From: Coturnix japonica
Lineage: Eukaryota > Chordata > Aves > Galliformes > Phasianidae
NCBI RefSeq assembly: GCF_001577835.2
Contig: NC_029519.1
Span: forward strand, 34,920,775-34,984,774
DNA length: 64,000 nucleotides
Reading direction: 5' to 3'
Shown: positions 1 through 12,657 of the stretch, piece after piece
How positions within the stretch are numbered: the stretch's first letter is position 1
Layout: every line of letters begins with the position of its first letter
Notes under the pieces: model-generated
The model's database searches: none
What the model was told of the DNA's origin: nothing
What the model saw: only the letters and a program-made list of their open reading frames with translations
Translations under genes and position numbers: made by a program

Positions 1-1149
1 CCTCCAGAAATATTCACAAGAAAAATAAACCTGGATTATTAAAGTCTACTTTCATTTTGAGTAACTGGACAACAGAATCTCCTCTGCAACCAAGGAAATA
101 GTGTTTTAGATTGAGAAAAAAGCGCAGTGAAATGTGCAGTTTCCCTCAGAGTTCATATTCAGTATCAGGAAAGAAATTGAAACTTCTAGCTTGTTGTCTC
201 TACTCCATACTATCTGGTTGGGGTTTGAGAGAAAGCTGAAGTGTTGAGGTTTAATAGTTCTATTTAAATATGGTTTTAGCTTCAGAAGCTAAAAAGGAAG
301 AATAATGTCATTGTGGTCCAGAAAACAGGATGCTGGTGGTTGTCATGACAGTCACAGCATGCACAAATGATTGGAGGCTAATGGGAAGCTTGACCTGCGT
401 GTGGCTTCTGAAGTCTGTTACTGTAGTAGACATACCTACAGCAAAAGAGCCAAATTGAAACTGCTTTACAGCTGCCCCTTCTGGTTACATCATTATAGAA
501 TGAACATCTATCATAGAATCATACAGTGGTTTAGGTTGAAAGGAACCTTAAATATCTAGTTCCACCCCCATCCCGTTATATCAAGGCTGAAGGCCTTGAA
601 TGCCTCTAGGGATGGGGCAGGTAGGTGCTGTCTAGGGAAAAAACAAGTTCAGTAGACCCCATTATAGCTAATGTAGATGTGCCTGCTTTATCTTTTTAAT
701 GCAGATAAAAGGCATACCAGTAAGTTAGCTGGAATTGCTCTAGTTTTACCAGATATTCTGTTATCTGTATATGTTGCATGTCTGGTCCTCAAATGAGATG
801 CAGGTAATGTACAAGTGAGAATGTACTATGTGTGTAGAAACTTAGAAGTCCTTTATTGATTCATAAATGATGATAAAGTTTTGAATGCTTTGGTGGCTTC
901 TTTGATAACCTAAAGACAGGAAACAGTATAGTATTATTAATCAGTTTCCTACTGTTAGTAGGCAAGTTAAAGAGTTAGATAATGTTAATTGTTCTTTTAA
1001 GACTACTTAAAATTGCTCTTAAGAACTGTTCAGTTTTTTTTAGCGAGAGCTTTTCCAAATGAACTTTGTCCTAATAGCATTATTATTATTATAATGCCAC
1101 CAAGTTTTTCTTCGTTTAAGTAAACACAGTGACTTAAATCTTTTTGCAG
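1..1149 (+). other. ACSL1 intron (left edge of window)
   Basis: AT-rich intronic sequence ending in a TTTTTGCAG acceptor at 1149. No earlier ACSL1 exon was recognised here, so the preceding exon should lie left of the window. Contains one CR1 remnant (see 510-640). Confidence 0.7.
510..640 (-). mobile_element. CR1 LINE 3'-end fragment
   Basis: On + it reads TCATAGAATCAT, then a 'ggtttaggttgaaaggaacctt' -like block and 'cctctagggatggggca', the reverse complement of the common chicken CR1 3'UTR and its tail octamer repeat. Truncated, intronic in ACSL1. Confidence 0.8.
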
Positions 1150-4100
1150 TGGGTTATCATTGAACAGAGTTGCTATACATACTCCATGGTGGTGGTGCCA
1201 CTCTACGATACGCTGGGAACTGAAGCGATTACTTACATTGTGAACAAAGGTAGGACATTTCTAATAGTTCTGCAATTGAATATATGAAGGGGCTAACTAA
1301 GAACTGATCTGTAGTTGCCTTCAGAAGTCTTCCATTATTGACTTCTGTTGTATGGATTTAGTCTGAACTTGCATTGATAATGTTGTTCTTCATCAGCTGA
1401 CTTATCACTGGTTTTCTGCGACACACCTGAGAAGGCTAAACTTCTGCTAACTGCTGTTGAAAAGGGGGACACTCCAATTCTCAGCACCATTGTGATCATG
1501 GAGCCTTTTGGCAGAGATCTTGTGGAACGCGGCAAGAAGTGTGGGGTAGAAGTCTTCAGTATGAGGGAAATAGAGGTAAGCGTGCTCAATCTACTGCTTT
1601 AATCTCCTATTTACTTATGAAAGAATAAGAGTGTCTACTGAACAGATTTCAGGACTAAACAGAGCATATTAAATTAATTTAAAGATACCTGAATGGAAGA
1701 GACAGTTACACAAAGAAGGAGAAATAACTTGCTAGTGTTATTTCACAGTACACAAAGCATCAAAGTGTATATGCAAGATGAAGGAAAAGCATGGTCCATG
1801 TGTAACATCTGATCTTAACATAAAGCCTTGCTTGACTGAACTTCATCTCTGGAGGACCCTTCCAACCTCTGCAATTCTGTGTGTTTCTGTGATTAAGATG
1901 TAACTGTATGCTATGAATAATACTCAGAAGTACTAATGTCCTAGAGTTTGTCTAGGCTTTCAAAATGGCAGTGGGGAAAAAGGCATCTTCTCCTGTACAG
2001 TGAATGCAGATGTTTCCTCATGCAGGAGAATGGTAGTATTATGTTCTGGTGTATGCTTATAGTAATGTAAGGGAGTTGTAATATTCAGGCTTCATTCATT
2101 GGAAACTGCTTTCTTTGCTTCTTAATGATCAAGTCTTAGGGTTTTTATTTTTCTTGCTGGTAGTTCAGTCTGGCTCTTTGCTATTTTGTTCTGAATTATC
2201 TTTTAAAAAAAAAAGTCTCAGCTGTAAATTGTGTAGATTTCATCTTAATCCTGTTTCACAGTTTCACAGTATAGCCTGTTTACTACTGCTAGTGAAGGCT
2301 TGACTCACTAGGACACAAGTATCTCCAAATAATTGTACTTGACTTCTGCAGGAGTGTCAATAATTGCTGCAGGCTTTTTTCCTTGTTTTAAAGGGAGGGG
2401 AACCCACAGTTTGACTGAACTTGTTCTCATGGTGATCTTAACTGCTAGGTTAATAGAGCCACCTTCTGATAATGATGCATAACTACCAGCTTGTCATCTT
2501 ACACTATGCAGTTAACTGTGTCTTAGCTAACTAGCCTCAGCAGTGCTGCCATGTTGAAAGATGTGATGCAGAGTAAGTGACTTAAAATGCTCACTGGAAA
2601 ACAGTTGTATTACATGGAAGGGGGTGGGAGGAACTGCATTAATAGATTGGTACACTAAAGTCAGCTTCTTTCCTTGATTTGAGCTCTAGTTTTAGTATAG
2701 GAGGGTACTTCCCACTGAATCATCTAGCTACAGAAAAACAAAACCTATCAGTAAATACTTAATCTAGATGCTTAAATGAATACTTTCAGTAACACGTTAA
2801 GGTCTTTACCATGCTGTTGTAAGAACACTTGTTGGTGGGGGTTAATATAGTAATAGGTATAAAAGTGTCTAGAGATCTCAGCTGTGTATCAAAGTAAATA
2901 TTGGGTCTTGCTCAACACAGATTGTAGGGAAGTATTGAGCTGCTGGTGGCACTTGAAATGCAGATGCTGTTGTTGTGACAGCTATGTTGTCATAGTGGCA
3001 ATTTTTGTCTGTAATGCCTTTGAAAAGGCAAGTTTACAGTTTAAATGCTTCCGGCTGCTCCTTTTTTCCTTAAACTTTGTGTGTGAGTAATCTAGAGGTC
3101 TAAAAATTACCCATGCACAAGGAAGGCTAGAGCTAATAAAGGAATGCATAATAATACTCTTGTGGATTTAGAATGTAAAGATGATCACCAAGTTAATGCA
3201 TTCACACTCCAAGTGCAAAAGTATATTTAACAAGAGGTCAATTTGAAAATTACCTAAGCCCTTAAATATCAGTATAAAAGGACTATAAATCATCAAGAAC
3301 GCTTCCTGGGGAAATTTCAGTCTTAATCATCACAAGCAGTGATGTAACCTGCAAGGTGCTTATTGAGATGAATACTGCTTTACTTGTTCAGTGACACACA
3401 TCTTATGGATGAGGTGTTTGATTTTGTCATTATGCTGCTCTGCCTCGAGCTTCTCTCATGAATGGCTGCTGTCGTACTAGCTAGAAGGGGGTAGAGTGAA
3501 TTCTATGAATTCTAGTTATGTTGTATTTGTAGAACACTAACTCTTTTATATTCTTTAACATATCCTTTACAGCCTTTGTTCTGCTTCTGTAAGTTTAAAA
3601 AGAATGCCTTATCAGGCAGTCTAATGATAGAATGTTATGGTATTTAGTAATGTAAATTACCAAATTTAGCCTTGTAAATCTAAAGCTTGTGACTCATCTG
3701 TTTCTCCCTTCTTTCCTTACTGTAGGAACTGGGAAAAGCACACAGACAAAAACCTATGGTACGTATGCAATTAATTTAAACATTTGAATGTAAAGTTGGG
3801 GTGACTTGCTAGTTTGGTCTATGTAATGCTGTCTCCTGTAGCTCAAAAATAACACTGTTATTTCAGTGCTTGTATTCAAAGTCTTTTTTTTTTTTTTTTT
3901 AAAGCAATCTTAATGGTAGTAATACTTTCTTCATTCTCATAGCCTCCAAAGCCAGAAGATCTAGCAGTCATCTGTTTCACCAGTGGAACTACAGGTATAC
4001 CTAATTACACTCTGCATGACTGATTAACTCAGGAAGCCTTTCTACTTTGCTTTCCAAGACTTTCCCCTGCTGCTGCAACCTTTTATTTTCTAACAAGTGG

Positions 4101-7100
4101 CAGTTGGGGATATTTTATGATAAAGCTTTCTTCAGTTTTTCTTGATGATTTATATGGAGTTGCAATACTGTCAGACAGGAATCTTGCACTTCTGGGTTTG
4201 GAAATAAAGTACTGAAGCTGTATTACTGTTAGGCTCTGTCTCTAACTTAATTAACTGTGTTTTTGTAATAGCAGGAATCCTGTAGCTCATATGCACTATG
4301 CACCCCTGCCCCCACCACTGAAAAACCAAAATGGAAAGCCAGCTGTTTAGATAACTACAGATAATGTGAAGCATATGACAGTATCTCTCACTGGTAGGGA
4401 GTGAGAAGGAAGAATACAATGATATTGGTTACACTTCTAAAGCAGATTTAAGAGCAGAGTTGTCTGAGCTGATAATAGCTGCATTTCCACAGGAATTTTG
4501 CATTTGAGAAACTGATCTAAGAAATGTGTCTGTTTCTAGAGGATTTGTTCTCCTTATTGAGTACTCAAAGTACTCAATTAACACTTTAGCTAGTACTCAC
4601 TTTCTTAAAAAATGTCAGTTAATTCTGTCTTTTCTTTAATGACCAAGATGGAACTGATTGAAATGCTGTTAGCTTAATTTGGTAACTTAAAGGACCTGAG
4701 AAATTCACTGTTGCATCCTGATGTGCTTCTTCTTTAGGAAACCCCAAGGGAGCTATGATCACTCATAAAAACATAGTCAGCAATTCTTCAGCTTTTCTGA
4801 AAACTACAGAGGTAACTGCAAAGTTAACATTATGGGTTTACTTGCATGGAGGGGAGCAACACTAAAATTTCACTAACTTTGGTCATAATATAGTAAGACT
4901 GAACTGAAAGTGTGACTTGTCAGTACTCAGACCATGCTGGTTCAGAAGTGAATGTTTACCTAAGGCCCCTTTCTATTACTTCATAGGATATGTGAGAAGC
5001 TGCATAGTATAATTCATATAAAACCTAATAGATTTTATATACCCATGCAGGAAGGAATGAATCCATAAGACTTGAATAGTTTTAGTTGCGTGGTCGCTGG
5101 CATGTCATTATATGCTGTTGTCTTAATGGGGAAACTATGAGCAGTGGACTGTATTTAGACCCCCCAGTGGCAAAGTCCCTTTTTACTTAGGATGTTGTAG
5201 GCCAGGAGTGCATGGAGAAAAGCAGACTTCTCATGTGGAAGTTCTGGCATATGTATTTTGCGTACACTGTGTGTAGAATTAAGTCTAAATTAAGCAACTG
5301 GTCTCATGTTTAGGTCATGTGAGGTACTGCTGATATCAGCCTTACAGTAAAGTGGACAAATGAACTTTATGACCTATAGTGAATGTGTTTTCTTTTCTAC
5401 CTTCCAAGGACAAACCACTTTAATCTCCACACCATTTTCTGCACTGTGTATAATGACGCTTTATGTAGCTTCTCTCAGAACTGGTTTCTATTCATAATCA
5501 TGTATATACATTGTGATAACCTGAGCAGTGATTGTATGTAGATGTAACACGATTACAGCAATGACTTCTAGTACATATAGCCTCTTTAATGAACAAGAGA
5601 AAAAGCTTTATTTTAAACGAAACTGTAGTGAGGGCTGTGTTCTAGAGTTCAGGTGCCTGGTTTCATTATTTAGCTTAACAAAAATAATTCTCTGTTTTGC
5701 TTAACACTTTCAGAAAACATTTCTACCTAGCCCTGAAGATGTTCTGATATCATTCCTGCCCTTGGCTCATATGTTTGAGAGAATCGTTGAGGTAGGCATG
5801 TTTGTTTCACTGAACTATTAAGGTTGTTTTCCTACAGAGATATGTGACACAGTACTTGTTTTTGCTTTTTCCACATATGTGAAAACTTGAGGGGATGAGG
5901 AGACATCAGCTCTTCTCTTGACTGTCTAATAGAAAAAGATGTTTGGATCTCATTTTCTTTTAAAACACTTCATTCTGTATTCCTCTGTTGGAGGGCTGTA
6001 CATAGTGGTCCTTACATATGTATCTACATAAGGAAACAAGCAAGAAAGCATTTAGAAGAAAGGTATTTGTTACTCTTAAGTAGGTATGAATACAGGGTCT
6101 GTGAGGAACTGTCCTGAGTGTTCCTCTTGCAAAGTTGGCATTAGCTGATCCAGGCTTCCTAAGGAAACCAGCTGGGGTGTCAGTGAACTTGACAGGACAA
6201 ACATGTTCTTGCTTAGCCAAGGTGGTTGCTGCCCTCATGTGTTTGCTGCTGCTTAATACATAGTGTCAAAATACAGGTGAAGAAAAGAGTAACTTGCACA
6301 TTTTGTACAGGAAAGGTAAAAACATATGGCAGAACTTGAAGGAAGAGTGTTGAGGAGGAGGAAGTAATAAAAAGCTAGCAGGTACAGAGAAACACAAATG
6401 AGTAGGGATGCTATTAAAAGAGAATAAGTAGAACTCTAACAAAATAGATTATTTAGGTTGTAATGCTATAACATGATGGAAAATGCAGCAATGACAGCAG
6501 GGTAGCAGAGTCCCAGGCTGCAGCAAGTGAGGATAAGCCCAAGTGCAGCAGCTATGGATGCAGAAACAAAGGAAAAAAGCTGCTTACCTTTAGAAGGCCT
6601 CAGGTAGTCAGGGATCCTGGCACCACCCCCTGCCAACACTCAGGTTCATTGCATACAGCTAAGCTCACCTGGGTTGGCCCTGCCTTCCACCAGGTGCTCA
6701 ATCACTGTTTCAGGACTTACCATTTCCATTACACAGCTGTAGTGGGTGGAGCCTCTAGACGATAGCATAGGACACTGCAGGATTAAGTCTGCCTCCATGG
6801 ATGCAAGTCTAAAATGATGCAGAAATAAGCAGAGCCACTGCTTACATTTTTCAACAAGCATCTTGATCACCTAATAACAAACCCTGTTTGCAACCTTGTT
6901 GTGAAACAGAAGGGAAAATTGGAGTGTAAGAGAATACTGCACAAGCAGCACACTGCAGGAATGTGAGTGACTTTAACTCAGGATTTCCTAGTACAAATAA
7001 AGGCAAAAAGTTCTAGTATATTTTTTGAGTAAGCTTGTTAGATAATGCTTTGAAGCTTTTGCTATCTCTGAGTTCCTGGCACCAATGTATATAACCAGCT

Positions 7101-10100
7101 GCTTTTTTGGTTAGGGGCTTTTGTGCAGTATTTATTTCTATCCAAGTCTTTAGCCCATGTGCAAGAGATATCTTGCCATTTATCTTTCCAGCCTCATTTA
7201 ATAGTTAGAGAATGCTGTAAAACATACCCACATCAGTGGATCCTGCATAGTCCACTCCACATTTAAAAGAAAAAGTATAGTAAGTATAATGCATTCTAAC
7301 TATATACATTTTCAGACGTCTTACTTTTCTTTAACAGTGTGTAGTTTTGCTCCATGGAGCTCGGATAGGATTCTTTCAAGGGGATATCAGACTACTTATG
7401 GATGACCTCAAAACACTACAGCCAACTATATTTCCAGTAGTACCACGCCTGTTGAACAGGATGTTTGACAAGGTAAGTTTAAAGCTGAGTCTAGAGTTGT
7501 TCAGGGTTTTGAGGGGCTTCCTGAAGTCTGTGCTGACATAGCAGAAGTAATTGTTGTTCAATAGCATCCCAGAACACTACTGTTTTTCTGAAAGAGCAGA
7601 AAGTACAGGCAGTAGTGCTGGATGTGTTAAAGCATTTTCAGGCAGCCAGCACTGGCATAGAAAAGTCTGACTAGGAGTCTTGGTTCTCTCCAGCTTTATT
7701 AAGGGCTCACTGTTCTGCTTTGAGCAAGCTGAAGTCCAGTCTACACAGTGAACTTGAGGCTTAGCATTTGCATGCTGCATTTCTAGTAGCTGACTCATGG
7801 AAGGGGATTTGCAAATCAAGGTCAGGTGTCTGCTATGTTTGCATGGACACGTACAAGTTTCCTACGTAGCAGCCAGCATTTTCTAGCAAGGAGAACTACA
7901 AACCAGCCAGTCTGAAGTGCTGGAGAGACAGTGTGTCAATAGACCTGTGCTCTCCTGTGCTTGCTACTTGCCTTCTCAGTATCTTCTGCAATGGGAATTC
8001 AGAAGTAGAGTCTTTCTTGTCTCTTTTTATGGGATATTTTAAATGATCCTTTATATCAGATGGTTGACCTCTCTTAAGGTACAGGCAGAGGAGCTGAAGG
8101 ACACAAGTAATCTGTGGTTGCCAAATAAATGGCAGACCTGTCTATGCTGTCTCTTTCATAAGACTACAGCAAGTAATGCAACACCTGTTTGGTCCCAAGA
8201 GCAGATAGCACTACTCTGATCACTTTGGAAGGGGAGGAAATTCCAAGACTGCTTGCAGGTAGTGCTTAGAAATTCGCCCCTCATTCTGCTCCAGTGTTCT
8301 GTATTGGAATTCTAGAAACAGGGCTAAGGCTTGGGCCTCCCTTTTCCTTTCACTGTGTTCTCTTGCTTGTTGTCCGTGGTGCTATGATAATTTCATACCA
8401 CTTTGATACATTTTCAACCTCTCACAGCTGTGAGAGTAAAGCATGTAAAGTTAGCAAGTGGAAAATCAAGGTGGGAAACCTCATAATGCTGAAGACCTGC
8501 TGGGTCTGTCTGTAAGTGAATATGCTGATATTGGTCTGGTGCTATGAAGCTTTCTGGGAACAACTAGAAGGAGCCTTTAAAAAATGATCTGAAAAGCAAG
8601 CTTATACATGCAAGGCAAATTGCTATTAGGCATTTTTGAACAGATCTGTCTCTTAGAAAACCCCATGTTTTATTGAGGTGTGTATGTACTTTAGAACATA
8701 AGGATCATGCTTAATTGGCATTTCAGCCAAGCTAGAATTAAAAACTGATGTTTTTGCTTGCTGATATTTTAACATATTTCTTCAATGGATTAACTTGTTC
8801 ATGAAAATGTTGTGCACAGTTGGCTGGGAAGAGAATTCAGTGCTGATTTAGATGAACACAAAAGGTAAAAAGGCCAAATGACAAATATCAGAATTACTAT
8901 GCTTATTAATTGCTTGTTTTTCACTGAATCCTTATGCATACTACTGTAAGGAGAAAAGAAGTCTCAGACTGTTGCATTCTAATTCTATATAATCTTTTTA
9001 ATAGATTTTTGGACAGGCAGATACATCACTGAAGAAGTGGATGCTGGATTTTGCTTCCAAGAGGAAAGAAGCAGAACTCAGAAGCGGTATAATTAGAAAC
9101 AACAGTTTCTGGGATAAATTTATCTTCCGAAAAATACAGGTATACTTGGAAGTCTAGGTCTCTATATTATGGATATTGAACCTTTCTTACTGTTGCCCTT
9201 ATGTCTTCATTTTTATCTTGAAAAGAACTCCAAACATGCCTACTTTCATACAGAACAGCAGTGTGATGTGCTCTTAATACTGGAGTCTGAAGCATCATCA
9301 TCTCATCTACTTTGTAGTTTATAGGTATCACTTTGCAATTGCTGAATTTGATATGGACGTTTGTAGTGTGATATGGCTTTCATCACTCATTAAAGACTAT
9401 CTGGCTTCTCAGAGTAAAACTAAACTCTTGTTCTTATAGTATCAGATGACTGCATTAGGGGAGTTTCTCTAAAAGTCTGGTGCTTCCTTCTTTAAAAGAG
9501 AACACTCTCCTTTGAAAGGAGGTGAATGTTAGTATTATATGTAGCCCCTACTGTCTCCTCACTATTGGTCACTACTAAGTATGCCTGCTATTGTATCTGG
9601 TGCTTTCTTGCAGTGGCCCAAACTCTGTTTGTACAGCACCCTCCTGTGGCTGCTTTTATAGCACTTAGAATGTATGAGAAACCGATAGAAGGCAGGCTAA
9701 AAATAAAAACCTTCACTGCAAGGTCATAATTTATATCGGCTTCTATCTGAGTCTGCATTGCAGTGACATCACAGCATAGCCTTTGTAGATGCTGTGTATT
9801 TGAGATGCCATTAAAGATACTGAAACATTACTGAACTTCAGTCTAACATTTGTGGGTGGCACTTGTAGGTGGATAGTAGCTGAGGGTGGAATGTAAAAAG
9901 CCTCTAGAAATCTCTCTAAAATGCTTTTGGTGTCTGCAGTATCTTGTATCTCTTCTAGGCAAGTTTGGGAGGAAAAGTACGGTTAATGGTCACAGGAGCA
10001 GCGCCTGTATCTGCAAGTGTACTGACCTTCCTGAGAACAGCTCTTGGCTGTCAGGTGAGTTTCCTAGCCTTCACTGAAAACGACAACGCTTTTGAGTACC

Positions 10101-12617
10101 TGATTAAAGACTTAGTATAATCTGATCACTAGAAATGCTCTTAGATTGGTAGTTTTCTAGCATTCTTGGAAGCTATACAAGTGCATATTGTCTTCTAGAG
10201 ATTCTCATACCTCTGAGACTATATTCATCTCAGAGTCTTTATGGTAACTGAAATATTGACAACTTAAGGGGAAAAAAGATTCATGGGATGCTGTAAGCAG
10301 TAATTAATGTTCTTGAATTAAGTTTGTGGGTCTTGCTGTGCTTACAGAAGTATTCACAACAGGACCATCCCTGTCCACAGCAGGGAAGTTAGAGCTAGAT
10401 GATCTTTACGGTCTATTCCAACCTAAGCCATTCTATGATTCTATTGTAGAGGATCTTTTCAATGTCATATATTGTTGCTTTAGAGATGAGATTGGGTAGA
10501 ATTAGATTGCTCAATTGCATTTCTCTTCAAATCCTCTTCCAAGTATGTGCTTTTTTGAGGTTAAATCTGAAGAGGCTAAATCTAACGATGGCACAGGATG
10601 GAATAAATGTGGTGAAATAAATTTCAGTGGTAGAAAACATTGAATGTTGAGGCTTCTGTGACTTTCTTCAATAGTGTTAGTATAGTAATGTTGTGCACAG
10701 AAAAGGAATTCTGTCTTGTATATAACAGCAACAGAGCTGTGATGAGATGCAGGGATTCTGTTTCTGGCTTTCTTGAACAAACCTGTCCTTAAATAATAAG
10801 TCATTTCTAGTGCCTTTGTTCTTAGTCTCTTCCTGTTGCACTCTGTCACTTTCAGTTCTGATCTGTGCAGGTGTCACACATGGCATGTGAAATACTGTGA
10901 AACACCGAGTAAGTATTGGAACTGAGGGTGGAATATTATTACTTGAAAGTGTGTATTGAAATAAAGCTTCTTAATATGACAGTGTTATTTAGAAGATACT
11001 GAGGATTATGCTAAACTCAATCTGGATTAGGAAGAAAGCAAAAAACTTACTTTAATGAAGAAACAATATTGGAAAGTAGGAATTCTGAGTAAGTGTTGGT
11101 TTTCCTTCCTAGTTTTATGAAGGATACGGACAGACTGAATGCACCGCTGGATGCTCACTGTCAATGCCTGGTGACTGGACAGCAGGTATAGTATTTAATG
11201 GTCTACTTGCCTGTTGAAGTTCAGATTGCTATAGAAGCCCCAGCCGTGTGATTTTCATCAATTACACATGCTGTGAAGAATGAGACTATAGCTTTCAAAT
11301 AATGTAAGGAAATTTTGAAAGGCTCTTTTGTGGTTATTACTCTTAAATAGCTAGAAATGTTCAGTAATACTTTTAACTTCAGAAAGGTTTTGCCCTTGTG
11401 AATTAAAGTAGGTGTAGGAGAGAAGTGGCTGTAGTATTAACTTCTAGTCTTGTAGAATAGAAACCTGTTCATAAGCACTGGAAATTCAAGTGATGCTTTC
11501 TAGTGTTGGAACAGTCTCTGTTTGTTAACTGTTTTACTTCTAGCTCCCAAACTGTTATACTCCTGATACTTGAAATGTAATGTAATTGTTTTGCTAATTT
11601 AAAATATCCATGGTCTGGCTATACAACAAAGATAGTGAGCCTAGGTACACAGTTCAGTTAACAGTGTTCTTTGAGTATGTGAGAATTTAATGTTTTAGAC
11701 CCAACAGATTAAAACTATGACTATACTTGTGTTGGTGTGGTGTGTTACCAGTTATTGTTTCTTTTTTTATTATTATTACTTTACTATATGGACATCTTAT
11801 TACTTCTAGAATCTGACCAAAAATCCATTCAGGCTTTTAAAGTATTTCTGTTAAATAGGTCATGTTGGAGCACCAATGGCTTGTAATTTCATAAAGCTTG
11901 TTGATGTACAAGAGATGAATTACTTGGCTGCCAAAGGAGAGGGTGAGGTAAGTAACTTCAAAATGTCAAGTTACCTTGGTAAAGAAAAGGAAAATCGCCT
12001 GAGCAAGTAACTGATTTGTAGTCACAAATAACAAAAACATTGTGCATTATTTTGTTGAGTAGAGTTGACTCGTTGGACTTTAATTCCCAGATATGTTGAA
12101 GGGTTGTCTTTTGTTTGTTGGTAGAAGGCATCTTTTGGCAAGTGGAGAACAGCATTAAGATTCTTGCTAGTTGTTGTGTATATGACCTAATTGCTCCTTA
12201 GCAGGCTTGTGGGGTTTTTTTTCCATCTTAAATATGCTTTGGAAGTGTGATTGTTAGAGAAACTGAGTACGCATTTTCATAGTAAAATATATATATATTT
12301 TTTTTTAAATGTTTTTCTTGTACTCACTATTAAATTTTGCTGAATTAGGAGTGAGTTTGGATTCAAATATGATGGATAAAATGTTTGGGATGAGTTTTTT
12401 AATTAGTTTCTGAATGATATTAATGAACTTCCTCTAATTTGAGAATGAATGGGCATTAGTCAGTTGCTTGCCTGTTTTACAGCTGTATTAATTCCCTAGA
12501 ATAATAGTTGACCAACTATTTGTCAGTTGCTGTTAATATTTATCACCAATTTGGCCTTGATTTAGAACTGGATTCTCTATTTAACTCTTCCAGGGTTATT
12601 CTAAAGTCCTGATGACT

Positions 12618-12657
<40 letters not shown>

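Noticed and set aside
371-559. 62-codon frame near the left edge, considered as an upstream ACSL1 exon
   Set aside because: No similarity to ACSL1, no acceptor/donor pair of the right phase, and it runs into a CR1 fragment.
7129-7171. Stretch in an ACSL1 intron faintly like a second gate exon ([11 protein letters not shown])
   Set aside because: Only a short, gapped resemblance by eye, with no downstream donor at the right place; could be chance. A translated search would settle it.
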